A DNA stretch of 64,000 bases from Owenia fusiformis (taxonomy: Eukaryota; Annelida; Polychaeta; Sabellida; Oweniidae). Position numbers and translations under genes: made by a program. The notes beneath the pieces were generated by a model. That model was not told the origin of the DNA and did not search any database. It saw only the letters and a program-made list of their open reading frames with translations. Below are positions 24,684 to 37,926 of the stretch, one piece after another. The stretch's first letter is position 1; the number at the start of each line of letters is the position of its first letter. Location: NCBI GenBank assembly GCA_903813345.2, contig CAIIXF020000009.1, forward strand, positions 9,540,030 to 9,604,029, read 5' to 3'.

Positions 24684-24853
24684 GGAGGTTTCATTAGCAA
24701 CAAGCAATTTTCTTCCAATTGTATTCACAAAAATTTCATTGTTTTGAGGAATTTTGCTACTGTTCCTAATTGATAAACTGTATTCTAATAATTCTGCCTG
24801 GAGTTTTCTTTTGTTTTACCTATTGAAACAAATTCTAATAAAACAGTGCCTGG
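24684..24853 (+). repeat. GTTTCATTAG dispersed element, copy 1
   Basis: About 170 bp starting GGAGGTTTCATTAGCAACA, with an internal AATTCTGCCTGGAGTTTTC. It aligns along its length with 30619-30786. Confidence 0.5.
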
Positions 24854-25651
24854 ACACTACTTGTAAGTGCATCTAGTACTAAAACAAAAACCGAAAATCT
24901 GTACTTGATGACCTGAAAATAGCAAATCAGTTGAAAGGGTAGTAAGTAGTAGATATATTGGGTTTCTGGCTCATAAATTTATGCAAGAACATATTCGTTA
25001 TAATTTTTATAGTGATTTAATAGCAGAAAGCAATAATGTTTTAATTAAACAGAACCAGAAAGTAATGGCACTATTCGGAGAGAATCCAATAATCAATGCT
25101 AATGGCCTATATCCTGGGGCAATCTATATAGTATATTGCATGACATAGAAATTATATTGCATGATATGACAATTGTATTGCATGGTATAGTACTTACTTT
25201 GGTCAACACATATTATTTGGTGCAAGAATAAATGAATTTCAAGTGATTCAGCCTTTTTCAATTTTTCTGTTTTCCTACTCGAGGCCTGCATACAAGCCAA
25301 GAGTGTTCAAATGAAAGTTTATTTCAGGTATAGCTTGCAACACATAAGATGGTATTATAGTTTTTTGTATATTTTTCTTTCACAAATTACCCAAAATCAA
25401 ATAAGAAGGAATATATCAACCAAATCACAGAACAAGCCAATCATTGGATTAAGAGTTCTGTTATGCCACATTTATAATAAACTTATTACATTAAGACTGC
25501 ATCTATACTAATCATTGCATTAAGATGTTCTTCCAATAAATGGCTAATTATGGTAAAACTTGATTACGCCTATCCATTTATAGATTTCTGGATCAGCAAG
25601 AGCCTGTGGCTTACATTACCTTAAGAATAATCCCCATGATAAATCAGGGTA

Positions 25652-25745
25652 TAGTCATGTTTTAAATATAAAAAAGAGTAAAGAGAATTTGCGAGGAATC
25701 ATGTAAATTACTAAATAGGCAAGAAGTCAGTTCTCTAAATATCAC
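25652..25745 (+). repeat. 170-bp dispersed repeat, partial copy 18
   Basis: Only the 5' half remains, starting TAGTCATGTTTTAAATATA. It stops exactly where the next repeat (25746) begins, suggesting that element interrupted it. Confidence 0.5.
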
Positions 25746-26197
25746 AGATACTAGTTTTCTGCATGAAAAAAATCAAAATTCTGCAATAAATTCTGCAAGA
25801 GAAAAAGCAAATTCTGCAAGGAGAAAATCGAAATCCTGCACAAATTTTCAAAAAAAGTCCAAATTCTGCAATCTTACCTATCCATCGAAAACGGAAACGG
25901 AAGTCAGCTACTTTCTAGGTAAGAACTGCGCGTCATTAGCGAACTCGCTTTAGCGAATTTAAACGTGATAGAATGTTGAATTTCACGGTGAAATCATACT
26001 TGTACTCAATAATGATTGATTGTTGGACATAAACAGACACTCTTCAAATACCCCGCAAAGGTAGGAGATCGTAAAATATGTAATTTCTGGAAATTCTGGT
26101 AATTCCGCGGGATTTTCATGAAAATCAGGGATTCTGCAAAAAATTGAAGTTTTGTCAAATTCCGTCCACGCCGCGGAATTACGGAATACTAGTATCT
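25746..26197. mobile_element. MITE-like element with 10-bp terminal inverted repeats
   Basis: The ends AGATACTAGT and ACTAGTATCT are perfect inverted repeats about 450 bp apart. The interior repeats AATTCTGCA many times on its left side and has ATTCCGCGG and CCGCGGAATTACGGAAT on its right. No coding frame of note. Target-site duplication is not clear. Confidence 0.45.
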
Positions 26198-27756
26198 ATG
26201 AAATATAGAAACGTCAAGGAATACAGTTATTCGGAGACAAATCAAAATAAAGGTACAGGCTGTTTCTGGAACAGACCATCTCTTTACAGATAATCAATTA
26301 CGGTTCACAACTGTTTAAATATTTAGTACAATCCTCATAAAATACATTTATTCTTCACTTTTTAAATATTTGACCATTTTCAGAAAAAATGGTTGTTTTA
26401 TGATTAATGTATACCATAAATGGACATTTTTATAAATTACCAAAAATTATGTGAAAATAGAACATTTTAACCTGATTAGGAAGACACGCATTTATTATGC
26501 ATTAAAATGGGTTATTAAGTGTTCTATTGATTACTTATAAGTTATTGATGATCATGTTTTATTCCTGGGGTATATCCAATACAGGAACTAAGGTCTGTGT
26601 ATAATAGTACACAAAAGTGTATAATAGAATAATCGACTTTTTATAATATACAGGTAATGGACCACTCTATGAACAATATAACCAGTTTCCAAAAACAGGA
26701 AAGTGAAAATATGAGACAATATACAATATACAGGGTGTCAATTCAATTGATGGTGTGCCCCCCCCCCCCTCCACGGCATAAACTAGGAGATATGGTGATA
26801 AAAAAACTATGACCTGAATCTCAAGTATCCTCGATCATAATATATATTATTTCGTAACCAAACCACGTTTAATTAAGAGTATGAGAGAGGAGGGACTGAC
26901 AGAGTGGTGTGCTATAAAGCAACTTTAGTAAACCTTTCTCAGTGACTTTCCGAGATGAAACCAAGTAGGAATAACTTCAGATTTTGAAACTAATAGACAT
27001 AATATCAATTTGAAATTGATCAAAATCATAAAAATGGCATATATGGACACAGCTCAGAATTGTGAAAAATAACAACATTTTTGCACTCATTTGAGGAAAG
27101 ATCTGAAGAGAACACTGAGCTATTGTCTTTTATTTAGGCGCCAAATGAAGATACAGCACTGGCTCATCTATTTACTTGGTCTTATCCACTGAATGCCAAT
27201 TTGGCATTTTCAGACGCCTAAACCTCTTAAGGAGGAATCCCTTTCTCAAATAAGATATCATAAAAGTCTAGTTTTTCAACAAATCACAAGCATCCCAACA
27301 TTGTTACACAATGTGTATTAACTTAAAAGATATACCATATAACAATTTCTAAATGTTCTTGGAAAATATAATTCAAACTGCCAGGAAGACTGATTTTAAG
27401 GCAAAGAAATTGAATCAAGTAATATAACTAAAGGGGTACATATGCATAACATACAATACAAACTGAATTACTCATCGATTGATCATAATTCACTCTCAAA
27501 GGGAAGCTGACCAAACGTCTTTATGAAATCCAATCTCTATTTGAAGAACAGTGCAGTACAAACTGCAAGAAATTATGAGGGACACATGAAATTGATATAA
27601 GACACCATCTCAGTGTGAGGCATTTTTGTAGGCTTTGCATAAAACTGCATTGATTAATACATTGTTAAAATACAATTTATTCATTTACAAAGTTATATCT
27701 GATCAGTTCAAGATATCGAAGATGGACGTCAAATATAGCAATATCTCATTATTTCA

Positions 27757-27925
27757 GTTATGTTTTCAAATGCAAAATAAAGAACCAAAGAGAGGAAGAA
27801 GCAAGGAATGAAGTAAACAGGCATATAGTGAACATTTAAAAGTGTATAGATATGCCAAAAAACTTGACACTTCATTCAAATTTTAGAGCAAAATGACAAA
27901 ATAAGCTGAGCAGACGGATATTTCA
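27757..27925 (+). repeat. 170-bp dispersed repeat, copy 19
   Basis: A near-complete copy from GTTATGTTTTCAAATGC to GAGCAGACGGATATTTCAC. Confidence 0.65.
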
Positions 27926-28412
27926 CGCACAGGCGTTACATAATATAGTGTGTCAGCTACAGAAAGCCTCTCTTATTAGACAATCTGTCAAAACGTCCTC
28001 TAAAGTGATTGATGCAAAAATCAATCGTGTCTTAAAACTGATATTTATTCGATAATTCAAACAAATTAGACATGACTTCAATCAAATTACTTCAGTCACA
28101 TGGCTACAATACTGAAACATGGAAAATAGCTCAAACAGAATAAAAGAAAGAATAGAAAACAAGAACACTGAAACAAAATCAATCGCAAACTGCAAGATCC
28201 AAAAAAATTTCTGAAAAAGAAAAATTACATATTGGTCTATTTTTCAAAGGTTTTTCATCAAATGACAGAATGTCCTGAACTTATTGCTCTTTTGGTTTCT
28301 GAGAACTCTAAAAATCTAAATGTCCAATATCATGGTTTAATCATAAAATACAACCAAAGATGTTTGTTTTTTCAATATGTGCAATCTAATTGAATATTTG
28401 ACAAATGTTTCT

Positions 28413-28588
28413 TGAGTCATGTTTTAAAATCAATGAGGAAAGAAGTTAACAATCAAAATATAAATAAAAAAATACAAGAGTATATGGACAATACTCAAAA
28501 TTATATAAAAATACAAGAAAATCAGCCACTTCATTCAACTTTTAGAGAGATATAGAAGGAAAAGTGAGAGTAGACAAACATTTTAAAC
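28413..28588 (+). repeat. 170-bp dispersed repeat, copy 20
   Basis: The start GAGTCATGTTTTAAAAT and the core ACTTCATTCAACTTTTAGAG are kept; the end GAGTAGACAAACATTTTAAA is altered. Confidence 0.6.
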
Positions 28589-28639
28589 AAGAATATTGGT
28601 TAGATACGGAAATTGTTGTTTGCTCAATCTACCCTGACC

Positions 28640-29260
28640 ATCGATCACAGAAAGTTTGCTGAAATTAATAGCATATCTAATACTCCTATTCGCGATAAGA
28701 GTTCAGGTGGTAATTTACATAAATATCTCCCATGATGCATCGCTTTGGAAGGGACAAATTTTCATTGGCCCGCCGAACGAGTCGATTACTCTGAACGTTT
28801 CTCAGCTTCTGATCTTCCATCAGCCCTCAAGCATAGTTATATAGTCCAATCTATTCAATAATCAGAAAGATAATCGGAGATTCAAAGTAACATTATTTAT
28901 ATTTTTCGATATTCGATGGCGTCTGAGCAATTTCTTGGATATCAGTGACGTCACTGGAATTGGACGGCATTTTTAACTACACATTACTTCGGATTTGGGG
29001 ATTATAGCTCAAAAAGCTTTGTCATATATCTTAATTACATACATACCTATCGTTTGTGCAAATGAAACTCTACATAAATGTTTAATAGAGTCGCAGTGCG
29101 GCATTGAAAATAGCACCCCTGTGTAATCCAATTGGAAAGAACCCAGATGTAGATGAAGTTGTACCATACACGAGAGCTCTTCAAACGAGAGGTTGCTAAA
29201 CTGAACGAAATTAAACGTTATCGCGTATTGGTATATTGCTGAACCTATCTCAGAATACCA
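28640..29260. other. CpG-enriched block of unknown nature in intron 1
   Basis: CpG dinucleotides are clearly more frequent than in flanking DNA, with words such as CCCGCCGAACGAGTCGA and a perfect CRE TGACGTCA at 28946-28953. Short open frames on both strands have no recognisable domain and lack convincing starts. It may be an enhancer or promoter, or a decayed insertion. Confidence 0.3.
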
Positions 29261-29912
29261 AATCTTCATTCATATGACTTCAATCAATATCCATTCCTCA
29301 AAAATAAAAATTGTAAAAACCTAACCTAATTTTCTTGAACTTTGTATGGGGTACTCAATTAACATTTTGATATCCATCGCATCTTTATATCTTGCAAAAC
29401 TGAAAAGTAAAGGACATCTTAGTCTAACATGACAGTGACAGAATATTGGGATGGGCTCTTCATAGTTTCTAAGAATCTACTCTATGAACCTATTTCCTTT
29501 TGTTAAACAGCCTTGTTTTGTACTCTACCATGGTATGTGTTTTGAATGCCAAACCATCAAGTGCCAAATATTTCATCAATAGGTGTTCACTGTTCAATGT
29601 TATGTTGACCTTAATGTCTGCAGAAATGTACATTTTGGTAAAAATGCTTGTCAAGGTCCAAAATCAAGTTGAATTATTAAATCAGGATGGTAGTACTCAA
29701 TCAAAGTTTGACTACCTACCAATCTCAAATGGATCATTGTTACAGAAACATATACCTACCATCAATCAGGCAGATATTTTGTACATACCACTGACCAGCA
29801 AAAAAAGATAACAACAAAAAACATTTCCTTGGTGATAGAAGTGACAGGGATATCTCAATCTTTGGTTATGAATTTGATATGTTAGGTAAACTGTTTTTAT
29901 GATATGGTAACA

Positions 29913-30110
29913 CAGTGGTCTCCACGGGATTTTTTCTCAAGTGGGTGCAAAATGTTCACAATTCATACCAAAATTGATCTATACATGCCAATTTTTCATG
30001 TTTTTCTCATTTTCAAGTGGGTGCAAATTTATTTTCATATGGGTGCAAGCCTATTTTCAAGATCCCATGCGGGTGCTGTGCCCACTTGCTTTTATGCTGG
30101 GGAGATTAGT
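29913..30110 (+). repeat. GGGTGCAA-type dispersed element, copy 2
   Basis: The best-preserved copy: AGTGGTCTCC at the left, three GGGTGCAA words, and GTGCCCACTTGCTTTTATGC then GGGGAGATTAG at the right. TCTCC and GGAGA may be remnants of terminal inverted repeats. Confidence 0.65.
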
Positions 30111-30618
30111 GTAACATTCTAAAAGGATTGTTTATGAAATGAAAATATTGTGTTAACATATCAAGTAGGCACTTAGCATCATCCCTAAACTTCAATTTAG
30201 ATTGTACACAGTAAACAAATTCCTCATAAATCATACCCAAATAAAAATATCAAAAAGGAAAACTCAAAAAAGTATTTTCCTTTTTGTATTTTCTATTCCT
30301 CCAGCTTCAGAATCTCATAGTATTCTCTGGGGTATGTGTTCATATTTACAGGTTGGCATTACATTCATTGATTTATATATTTATTTCAAATATTTATTTA
30401 TGCTATGCATACTGATATAACATACTGCCCTTTGATATAACATATTCCACTGCAAATACACACCAATTTCCAAGTCGTACATCTTACTATAATACAAACT
30501 GAGGCAATGCTAATAAGTTATTACATTACATAATACAATGCAATTTACCAAACAAATAAATACAATTCATTACTGCAATTCAATAAATGTCAATGCAATT
30601 GTTGATATAATCCATATC

Positions 30619-30786
30619 AGGGGTTTCATTAGCAGCAGGCAATTTTCATCGGTTGTTTTCACAAAACCGCCTGTTAATTTTATCGACTTTTCAACTTTTC
30701 CATGTTAAATTTATGATTCCCATTAATTTTGCCTGTTGTTTTTATTTATTTAGCCTATTGTGAGAAATTCTAGTGAAACTCCTGCC
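30619..30786 (+). repeat. GTTTCATTAG dispersed element, copy 2
   Basis: It begins GGGGTTTCATTAGCAGCAGG and ends TTCTAGTGAAACTCC, so the two ends are imperfect inverted repeats. It is homologous to 24684-24853. Confidence 0.55.
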
Positions 30787-30791
30787 CTTAC

Positions 30792-31075
30792 AGTTTTCTC
30801 CCTGCTTGGTTTTTGCTCAAATGGGTGCAAACTTCATATGACAAGGAAAATATTATAAAATTGTAACTAGGTGCAAAAAGATTTTCAACTGGGTGCAAGG
30901 CAAGTTAGCTTTCACATTACATAGAGCTGGCTCCATACTGGGTGATCACATAATAAAGTCAAGGCAATGATATTGCACCCTTTTGAAAACCATTTGCACC
31001 CACTTGAAAATGAGAAAAGTTTGGAACTGTAAAAAGATGTTGCATCCACTTGAAAAAGACTCAGGGGAGAACATT
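30792..31075. repeat. Two partial GGGTGCAA elements, head to head
   Basis: A plus-strand fragment (30792-30910) with ATGGGTGCAAACTT and ACTGGGTGCAAGGCAAG is followed by a minus-strand fragment (30974-31075) with CATTTGCACCCACTTGAAAA and GATGTTGCATCCACTTG. Confidence 0.5.
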
Positions 31076-31856
31076 CCATATACAAACAAACTGCAATATA
31101 AGTTGCACTTAAAAACAAAACACATGACACCCAATACTACAATGTATCATATATACACAAAACAGAACTCTGCAAAACACATGCAGAAATGCTATGTGAA
31201 ATGAAACAAGACCCAATGGGAACATAACAGTGGAAATTGAGAAGGAAATGTGACGTAGTGTTACACATACAAGAGCATATTTCTCAGGAATAAAAATGTC
31301 ACTTTTGTCTTGTTAGAGATTAATTTTTTTGTACAGAAGTCATGTCCACAAATATTACATTTCTTTATAATTGTTATGAACTTTACAGGGTGATCAGGAT
31401 GTTGAAGACTTTGGCACGCCCTGGCTAATAAAATAAAATAATATAAAGGTCAGCCTGACCTTCCACATTAAATTCATCAATAAACATGCATGTTGAAAAC
31501 ATAAGTTCATCCGACTTTTCAAGAGAAAACAATTAGCCGATACAGAATAATGTAAATAAGTACCGAATAATTGATCATTTCATTATAAAATTATTCCTTT
31601 TAATGGTCTTTTCATTTGCTATTGTTCTCAATTGCATGTTTTCTACTCAAAGGTAAACACAATTCTTCCCACTGACAAAAAGACAATGTTTTACCTTTTA
31701 CCTAGAACATAAAAATTGATTACAGCTAGTCAAATGTTTCATTGTAAAGTAGATCCACTATGTATTTATATATAATACCCTTTACTGCTTCTTGATCATG
31801 CAGTCTCTCAGTGATACATATTTTTATATCACAAATTGCATCACACAGACATCACA

Positions 31857-32061
31857 CAGTAAAACCTGTGTATATCTAACATGTTTACCTAGAAAAAAAT
31901 GTTCAGTGTTGGTTCGTGTTCACTACAGACTACAGAGAAGGCAATTTATACATTAATAATACGTAAAGTCAATATAATAAAGCATGTGTGGAGGAAGTGT
32001 GTCTTCAAGAGACAGGTATTCACTTACTAGAGAGTGGTGTTCACTATAACAGGTTTAACTG
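31857..32061. mobile_element. Short MITE with CAGTAAAACCTGT ends
   Basis: The left end CAGTAAAACCTGT and right end ACAGGTTTAACTG are inverted repeats with one mismatch, about 205 bp apart. The interior contains GTTCACTACAGA and GGTGTTCACTATA words. Single ends of the same type lie near 12399, 18525, 18668 and 23123. Confidence 0.55.
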
Positions 32062-32875
32062 TAATATGTAAAAGTATATGTTATAGCTATGTAGACTATT
32101 TACATACATAAAGGTTGTACCATAGTCCATGTTAAAGCTCAGCTAATGTCAATGTATTGCTTGATAATGTCAATATGTTCTTATATGTCAACTATTTGTG
32201 GTATAACTATGTAAAGAACGCCGGCACTTGAATCAAAAGGTGGGGGTGTCAACGTATCAGTGATTAGGCAAATTATTTACTTAATAAAATACCCTAAATA
32301 CAAATACCTATGCACAATATTATACCATCACCAAGACACGTCCAAACACCTTTGATTATTGTTACAAAACTTGCATTCTTATTCTATATATCATAAAAAA
32401 AATAATCTTGGTATTCAAAAGCATTCTAGAGCAATGTTTCTTCAATGTCAATGTTTTAATAGGAATTTGACATTGTTGATACGAATTGAGATTAAATCTT
32501 AGACATTTTCTAGACTTTGAACAAGCATTCGATTGTGCATGGTATATACATACATGTATGAATGCAAACAGTAACCTATGAGAGATAAATCAAGGAGGTT
32601 CAATATACAAATATTTGTCCATGCCAAAAACTTCATAGTGAAATAAAAATACATCTAAGAGATGAAAGGGTTTGTTATTGTCATTTCTCCAATTATAAAT
32701 ATAACAATCCCTTTCTTAGGAAACTCTGAATATCTATTTCGTAAACATTTTACTTTTGATCCAAAAGTATTTTCTTGCGTTTACCATTATAGCTAGGTTT
32801 CACCAATTAAACACTTGACAAATATGTGATATGTGATTATAATCACAAGAAACAAATGTTTAATAATATAATTAA

Positions 32876-33415
32876 CACCCTTGGTATACACAGCTAACGA
32901 AAATTGACCGGTACAGGTCAAAAGCTGGACCGGTACGGGTTAACGGTTTTATTTGAATTTAAAATAGCCATAACTTGCTCAATATTGACTTCCTCGTGTC
33001 TAATTTGAAATATATGATGCCTCCCGATGCTTTTAAGTACCCCAATTTTTTACAGATTTTTAAACAGACCAAAACTCTATAAATGCGCATTTATGCTCTT
33101 TTCTCTCGAGAACGACTGTCTCATTTTCACGATAACTTTTATTTAGTACTTCTAACATATAAGATCTATTTTTCCCCATCAAGGTATGATGTAAATGACA
33201 TGCTATTTACATCTTGTGAGTTTCAATGACGCGCGTTTGATTTTATAAAAAATGCCAAACTTTGTGACAAAGAATTTTATCAGCTATTGCCCCGAACCGG
33301 TCCGTCTTCTCGCTACAAGCAGATTGCCCCGAACCGGTCCGTCTTCTCCCTGCAAGCAGGATCCAGCTTTTGACCCGTACCGGTCAATTTTCGTTAGCTG
33401 CGTATACCAAGGGTG
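32876..33415. mobile_element. 540-bp MITE with 54-bp inverted repeats and ATTAA duplication
   Basis: The termini (32876-32929 and 33362-33415) are inverted repeats of 54 bp with two mismatches, starting CACCCTTGGTATAC. The element is flanked on both sides by ATTAA (32871-32875 and 33416-33420), the expected target-site duplication. The inside has no coding frame but carries a tandem duplication of a ~36-bp unit with CCCCGAACCGGTCCGTCTTC (about 33288-33360). The ends and the duplication support a nonautonomous DNA transposon; the superfamily is not determined. Confidence 0.85.
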
Positions 33416-36324
33416 ATTAATGTAACTAATAATCCCTGTAGACATTAATAACCATAAATAAGAGGTAACAGCAAATCTTTGGTCCTCTGGCTTTTGTAGA
33501 TGGCTTTACAGTTTTGATGCAAACAGGATCTTAATGACCCAAATGCATCCTTTATGGGTTTTTGTAGGAGTTTGGATATGAAATAAATATAAACTACATA
33601 TAGGACTTTTACGAGTATATCAAAGAGGAATTAACAAGAAATGAATTAAATATACATTAAGTACATAACATTGACTGTTTCGAAATTAACCAACAATTCT
33701 GGAGTGGTATTATGTAAATTTAAAAGTAAAGATTTTGATCCAAATACATAACAACATGAATTTGAAGTATACAAAGATCAAAATCAGATTGATAATCACA
33801 ATCATATTATAAGCAAAAATAAAGCCAAAATCAATTGCTTGTAAAATACATGTTAAAACTAGATAACCTTATATTTAAAATCTCCCTTTCTAGGTTTTTC
33901 TTACATAATATTGAATGAATCCAATAAGTTTTTAACATTAAGGGTCATTTACCTTGGAACTTCAAGGTTTAATCTCTACATATATGTTTTTAAATTCTTG
34001 GAAATTCGACCATTTTCCACCTAATTTGGCTTTTTAAAATATTATAGCCAAATATTTTGAGCGGGTGTATATTTGAAGTGATGCTACTATTATCAGACTA
34101 AGTTATTCTGACAATGTGAGAACAAAGGTTATTGAAGAGCAATACTAACCACAAAATTGTAAATAAAAAATGATATGTGTAAATTGTCAACATACCCGCC
34201 AAATTTCAACAACAAGGAGGTAACGAAAAATGTAAATATGTGTACAAGTTGAATGAATCTCTTACTAGGATACTATCAAGAATTTCTATAGTAAACACCC
34301 ACATGAATAATTACTATACAATATATAGGTATCAAATTTTATTTACCTGAAACTTGTCATATACGTGTATAAAATAACGTTTTATAACAATCAGCTGAAA
34401 CCATTTGCTAAGTATGGAAATGGACACGCAAGTGCAAAAAGGGGAAGGACTAAAAACTGTCAATAATACAAGACAATATTGAAGAATAACCAGCGATAAG
34501 GAAATGAACTCCTGAAAACCTGAACATTCCAAACAATGATCTAATGCTACATCCCAACCCTAGAACTTATTCAGGAACTTATATCATGAGAAAAAGAATC
34601 ACAAGACATTTTATTTATATATTGGTAATATAAAGAAACTGTTTTTTATGACATGAATTTGTAAATACTAATGAATGACAAGTGTTCAAAAATGAGGAAG
34701 TTATTTTTGAAAATAAATAGATCATACAACGTAATGTGAAGAATTTGTGATCACATGCAGACAAGAATTTGTGTGCGGTTATATACTCAAATAACTGAAT
34801 CATCTGCCAGTAATTGAGCACGATTTAAAACATTTTATTTAAATGACAAATGAATGATATAATTACTTTCAGAATTATGATCATTTTGATCCATGACGTT
34901 ATTTTTATGAAAGAAGGGATGAACGAAATAATAGATAATAGCATCGGCGAATCAACTAGAGATTTAGATAAAAGGATTAAAGCCCTTGAAAAATGAAAAA
35001 AACTTTTTGATGAAGTTTGAATATGAAAAATTTGAACCAATTAATGTAAAGAGAAGAGTAGCCAAGAATACTGGGTACATCTTTAAGAGCTTTTCTTTTT
35101 TAGCAATGAGATCATTTTGTGGGTGAACATAAAAATGATGAGTATCAGAATGACCATGATAGTATTTACTATATAGTAAATGTGTTTACTACAGCAAATC
35201 AAACATGACCCTTAGCCCTTCAATAAACTGGTAAAGAGAGATTAAGAAATATCATGGTATACATGTTTTGAAAGAAAAAGAAAAGTAGGAAACAGTGGCA
35301 TTCTCTAGGAATAAAATAAAGAGGCATATAAGCAAAACCTTTTTAGAATTATGAGAAATTAAGAGAAAATTGTGTAAAAAAGGCATGGCTAGAATTTCAA
35401 ACTAGGGAAATCAGGTATTTTATCGTAGGTGGTAGGTGTAACAGAATTAAAAGGTATTTTTAAATAACCGAGGTTTAATTTTATGTCTCAAAAGGGTGGA
35501 ATGAAAATATTGACAAAGAACCCACAATACATCAATTAGTAATAAAATATTTTAACCACAAATTGGAACCTGACCTTATAAAGCTTTTACATTCAATAGA
35601 AGATTTTCTCATAATACTTTGATATTGATTACATAATTTTGTTATATATTTCATATGTAACAATAAATATGAGTGTCTGGCTAACTGGTACTCTGATTTA
35701 TATAATTTGAATTTTGATCCAATGAATTCACATATGCATCTTTGCCACTTACTCCAAAGAAAAATCTCATGAACCGTGATACTTCTAAACTCAAACTGTG
35801 ACTTATTTCTCAGACGCAATATGGTGTGCTTATACACTAGGTAGAAGACTCCTTTAATCCAATCTGTCCAATTTGTTGCTTAAAGACATTTCTTGATCTA
35901 ACTTTTACATGACTCCTAATCCCACTGGACCCATCAGACCAATTAAATGTTGCAAGTAAAGGAACCTAAACACCCATGTGTTACATTAAAGAAATAAATA
36001 TGTTTTATATAACCAATTAGTAGACATTTATCATACTGTTAAGACCAATAAAAATGTAGTAAGGCAAGAAACCTAAAAACACTCATGTGTTAAAAAGACA
36101 AATGAATACCATATGGAATCAAGTAGAATATGATTATCATTCAAATAAAATATAAAAGGGAAATCATATCAAGATAATCAAGATATTTGCTGTTCTGTGA
36201 ATAGAAATCAAACCCCTTTATTATATCATATTGCATGTCATTCATACCAAGAGAAATCAGAAATAAATTCAATTCATAACAATCCACAAAGATCTCTTCA
36301 AACCACTAAAGTTCTTTTTGTTAA

Positions 36325-36425
36325 TGTTTATTTCACTTTTTTTTCACTCTTACATAAATGAACATTGCACTTTTGTTACATTTTTTTCTCTCTTACATAA
36401 ATGAACATTGCACTTTTGTATAATT
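36325..36425 (+). repeat. Two-copy tandem duplication, ~45 bp
   Basis: TCTTACATAAATGAACATTG followed by CACTTTTGT occurs twice in succession, with T-rich spacers. Confidence 0.75.
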
Positions 36426-36859
36426 CATTAATTATAATGTCTAGTTACTTTATTTCTGGCTTAGTTCACTTTGCATTCTGTTTTTTCTTTTCAAATTTGA
36501 TGAAATTGAACTTTTATGAATGGGTGTTTTCCTTAGCAACAGGAATATCTGATTGCTAATACACCTAATTCTAACTTTCTATGGAGATCATTAAGATCAT
36601 TAAGCTTGCGTAGATTTTCTTTTTTCTTTTCCCTAAATATCACTTGCACTTTGAATTTATGGACACAAAATGGTTTGGTAATCATACTAATAAAATGTTG
36701 AGTTGTTTGGCCCATATGTGATTCACTTTTACAACTCTTCTTTCTTCCAAGGGACTATGCTTATCTTCAGCTCTATCCCTTGGTACAGCTAATTACCAGT
36801 AGAGAAAGTAACCAAAGCTCAATTTGACAACACCCAGATTAAGCCAGGAAAATTTCTGA

Positions 36860-37000
36860 TGGTCATATTTTAAAATGAAAAACAGAGTGAAAAGACATAA
36901 AAATCAGCAAGGAATAAAACATACAGGGAACACTATTAATGGTATACCCCAAGCAGCAAAATTAGAGGAATTTCTTTCAAAGTTTAGCAAGAAATAGAGG
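36860..37000 (+). repeat. 170-bp dispersed repeat, copy 21
   Basis: Diverged; identified by TGGTCATATTTTAAAATG and AAATCAGCAAGGAATAAAAC. Confidence 0.5.
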
Positions 37001-37926
37001 AATTCATGGCAATAATATAGTGAGCAGACTACACCCTGATAGCCAATTCCCAATTCCACAATTACTGATAAAGTATGAGCTAATATACATCATTACATAA
37101 CAAGTTGCCCTGTTAAATATGACTTACTGAAGGCATTCGATTGTTAAAAAAATTATGACAATTTACATCAGTGGCTGTCTGACCTATCTGGCTTACTGAT
37201 AGACTAAATCATTTTTATATTGTCGGAATAAAAATTAATGGTATAATAAATTAGTTTCTGCTAAATATGCTTTTGCAAGCATCAAATGGATTGAACTTGT
37301 GAACGTAGATTTCATTTGTCACTTATGTTCCCAAATCACCTTTATACAGTCATATGCTACAGATATATGTATATACCTATTGTAATATAAATAATAGAAA
37401 CAAGAGAAGTGAATGCACCAAAAATAGAACATGTTTTAGACAAAAATAAGATCGCATCTATCTCCATAAAACTGGAAAAAAACAGCTCACTGAAATGAAT
37501 GAAAAATTATTTTGTAAAATGCACAGGAGCATATAACAATGTTAAAAGGCTGTGTAAAGGGCAGAGGTGATAAGGATAATTTTTCATCAATGGATTTCAC
37601 CAAAACATAGACTTGGAGGTGAAGGTGTGTATTCCTTGAGAAAAAGTTTAGCATATTCATCAATTGAAATGTAACCATAGGCACATTTTCCAACAATCAA
37701 CAGGTTCCCAGATGAGATGTCAATTTACTTTAATGCTTTTAAATGCTTTTGTGTTTAGTCTTTTCTTTTACGATTATTTGAATTTAACATGTGATCACTT
37801 TGACTTTTATCAATGTGTTGATTTAAAGGTCAGTTTATTCATTGATTCATATGATTGTAACTTTCTTACACCTACATAAAATACCTTTCCTCCACTGACA
37901 CCCATTCTGATATCAATATTCCTTGA

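Noticed and set aside
29500-29811. Plus-strand 103-residue open frame
   Set aside because: No domain or signal peptide; intronic DNA without conservation evidence.
35532-35837. Minus-strand 101-residue open frame
   Set aside because: Looks like random AT-rich translation and matches nothing I recognise.
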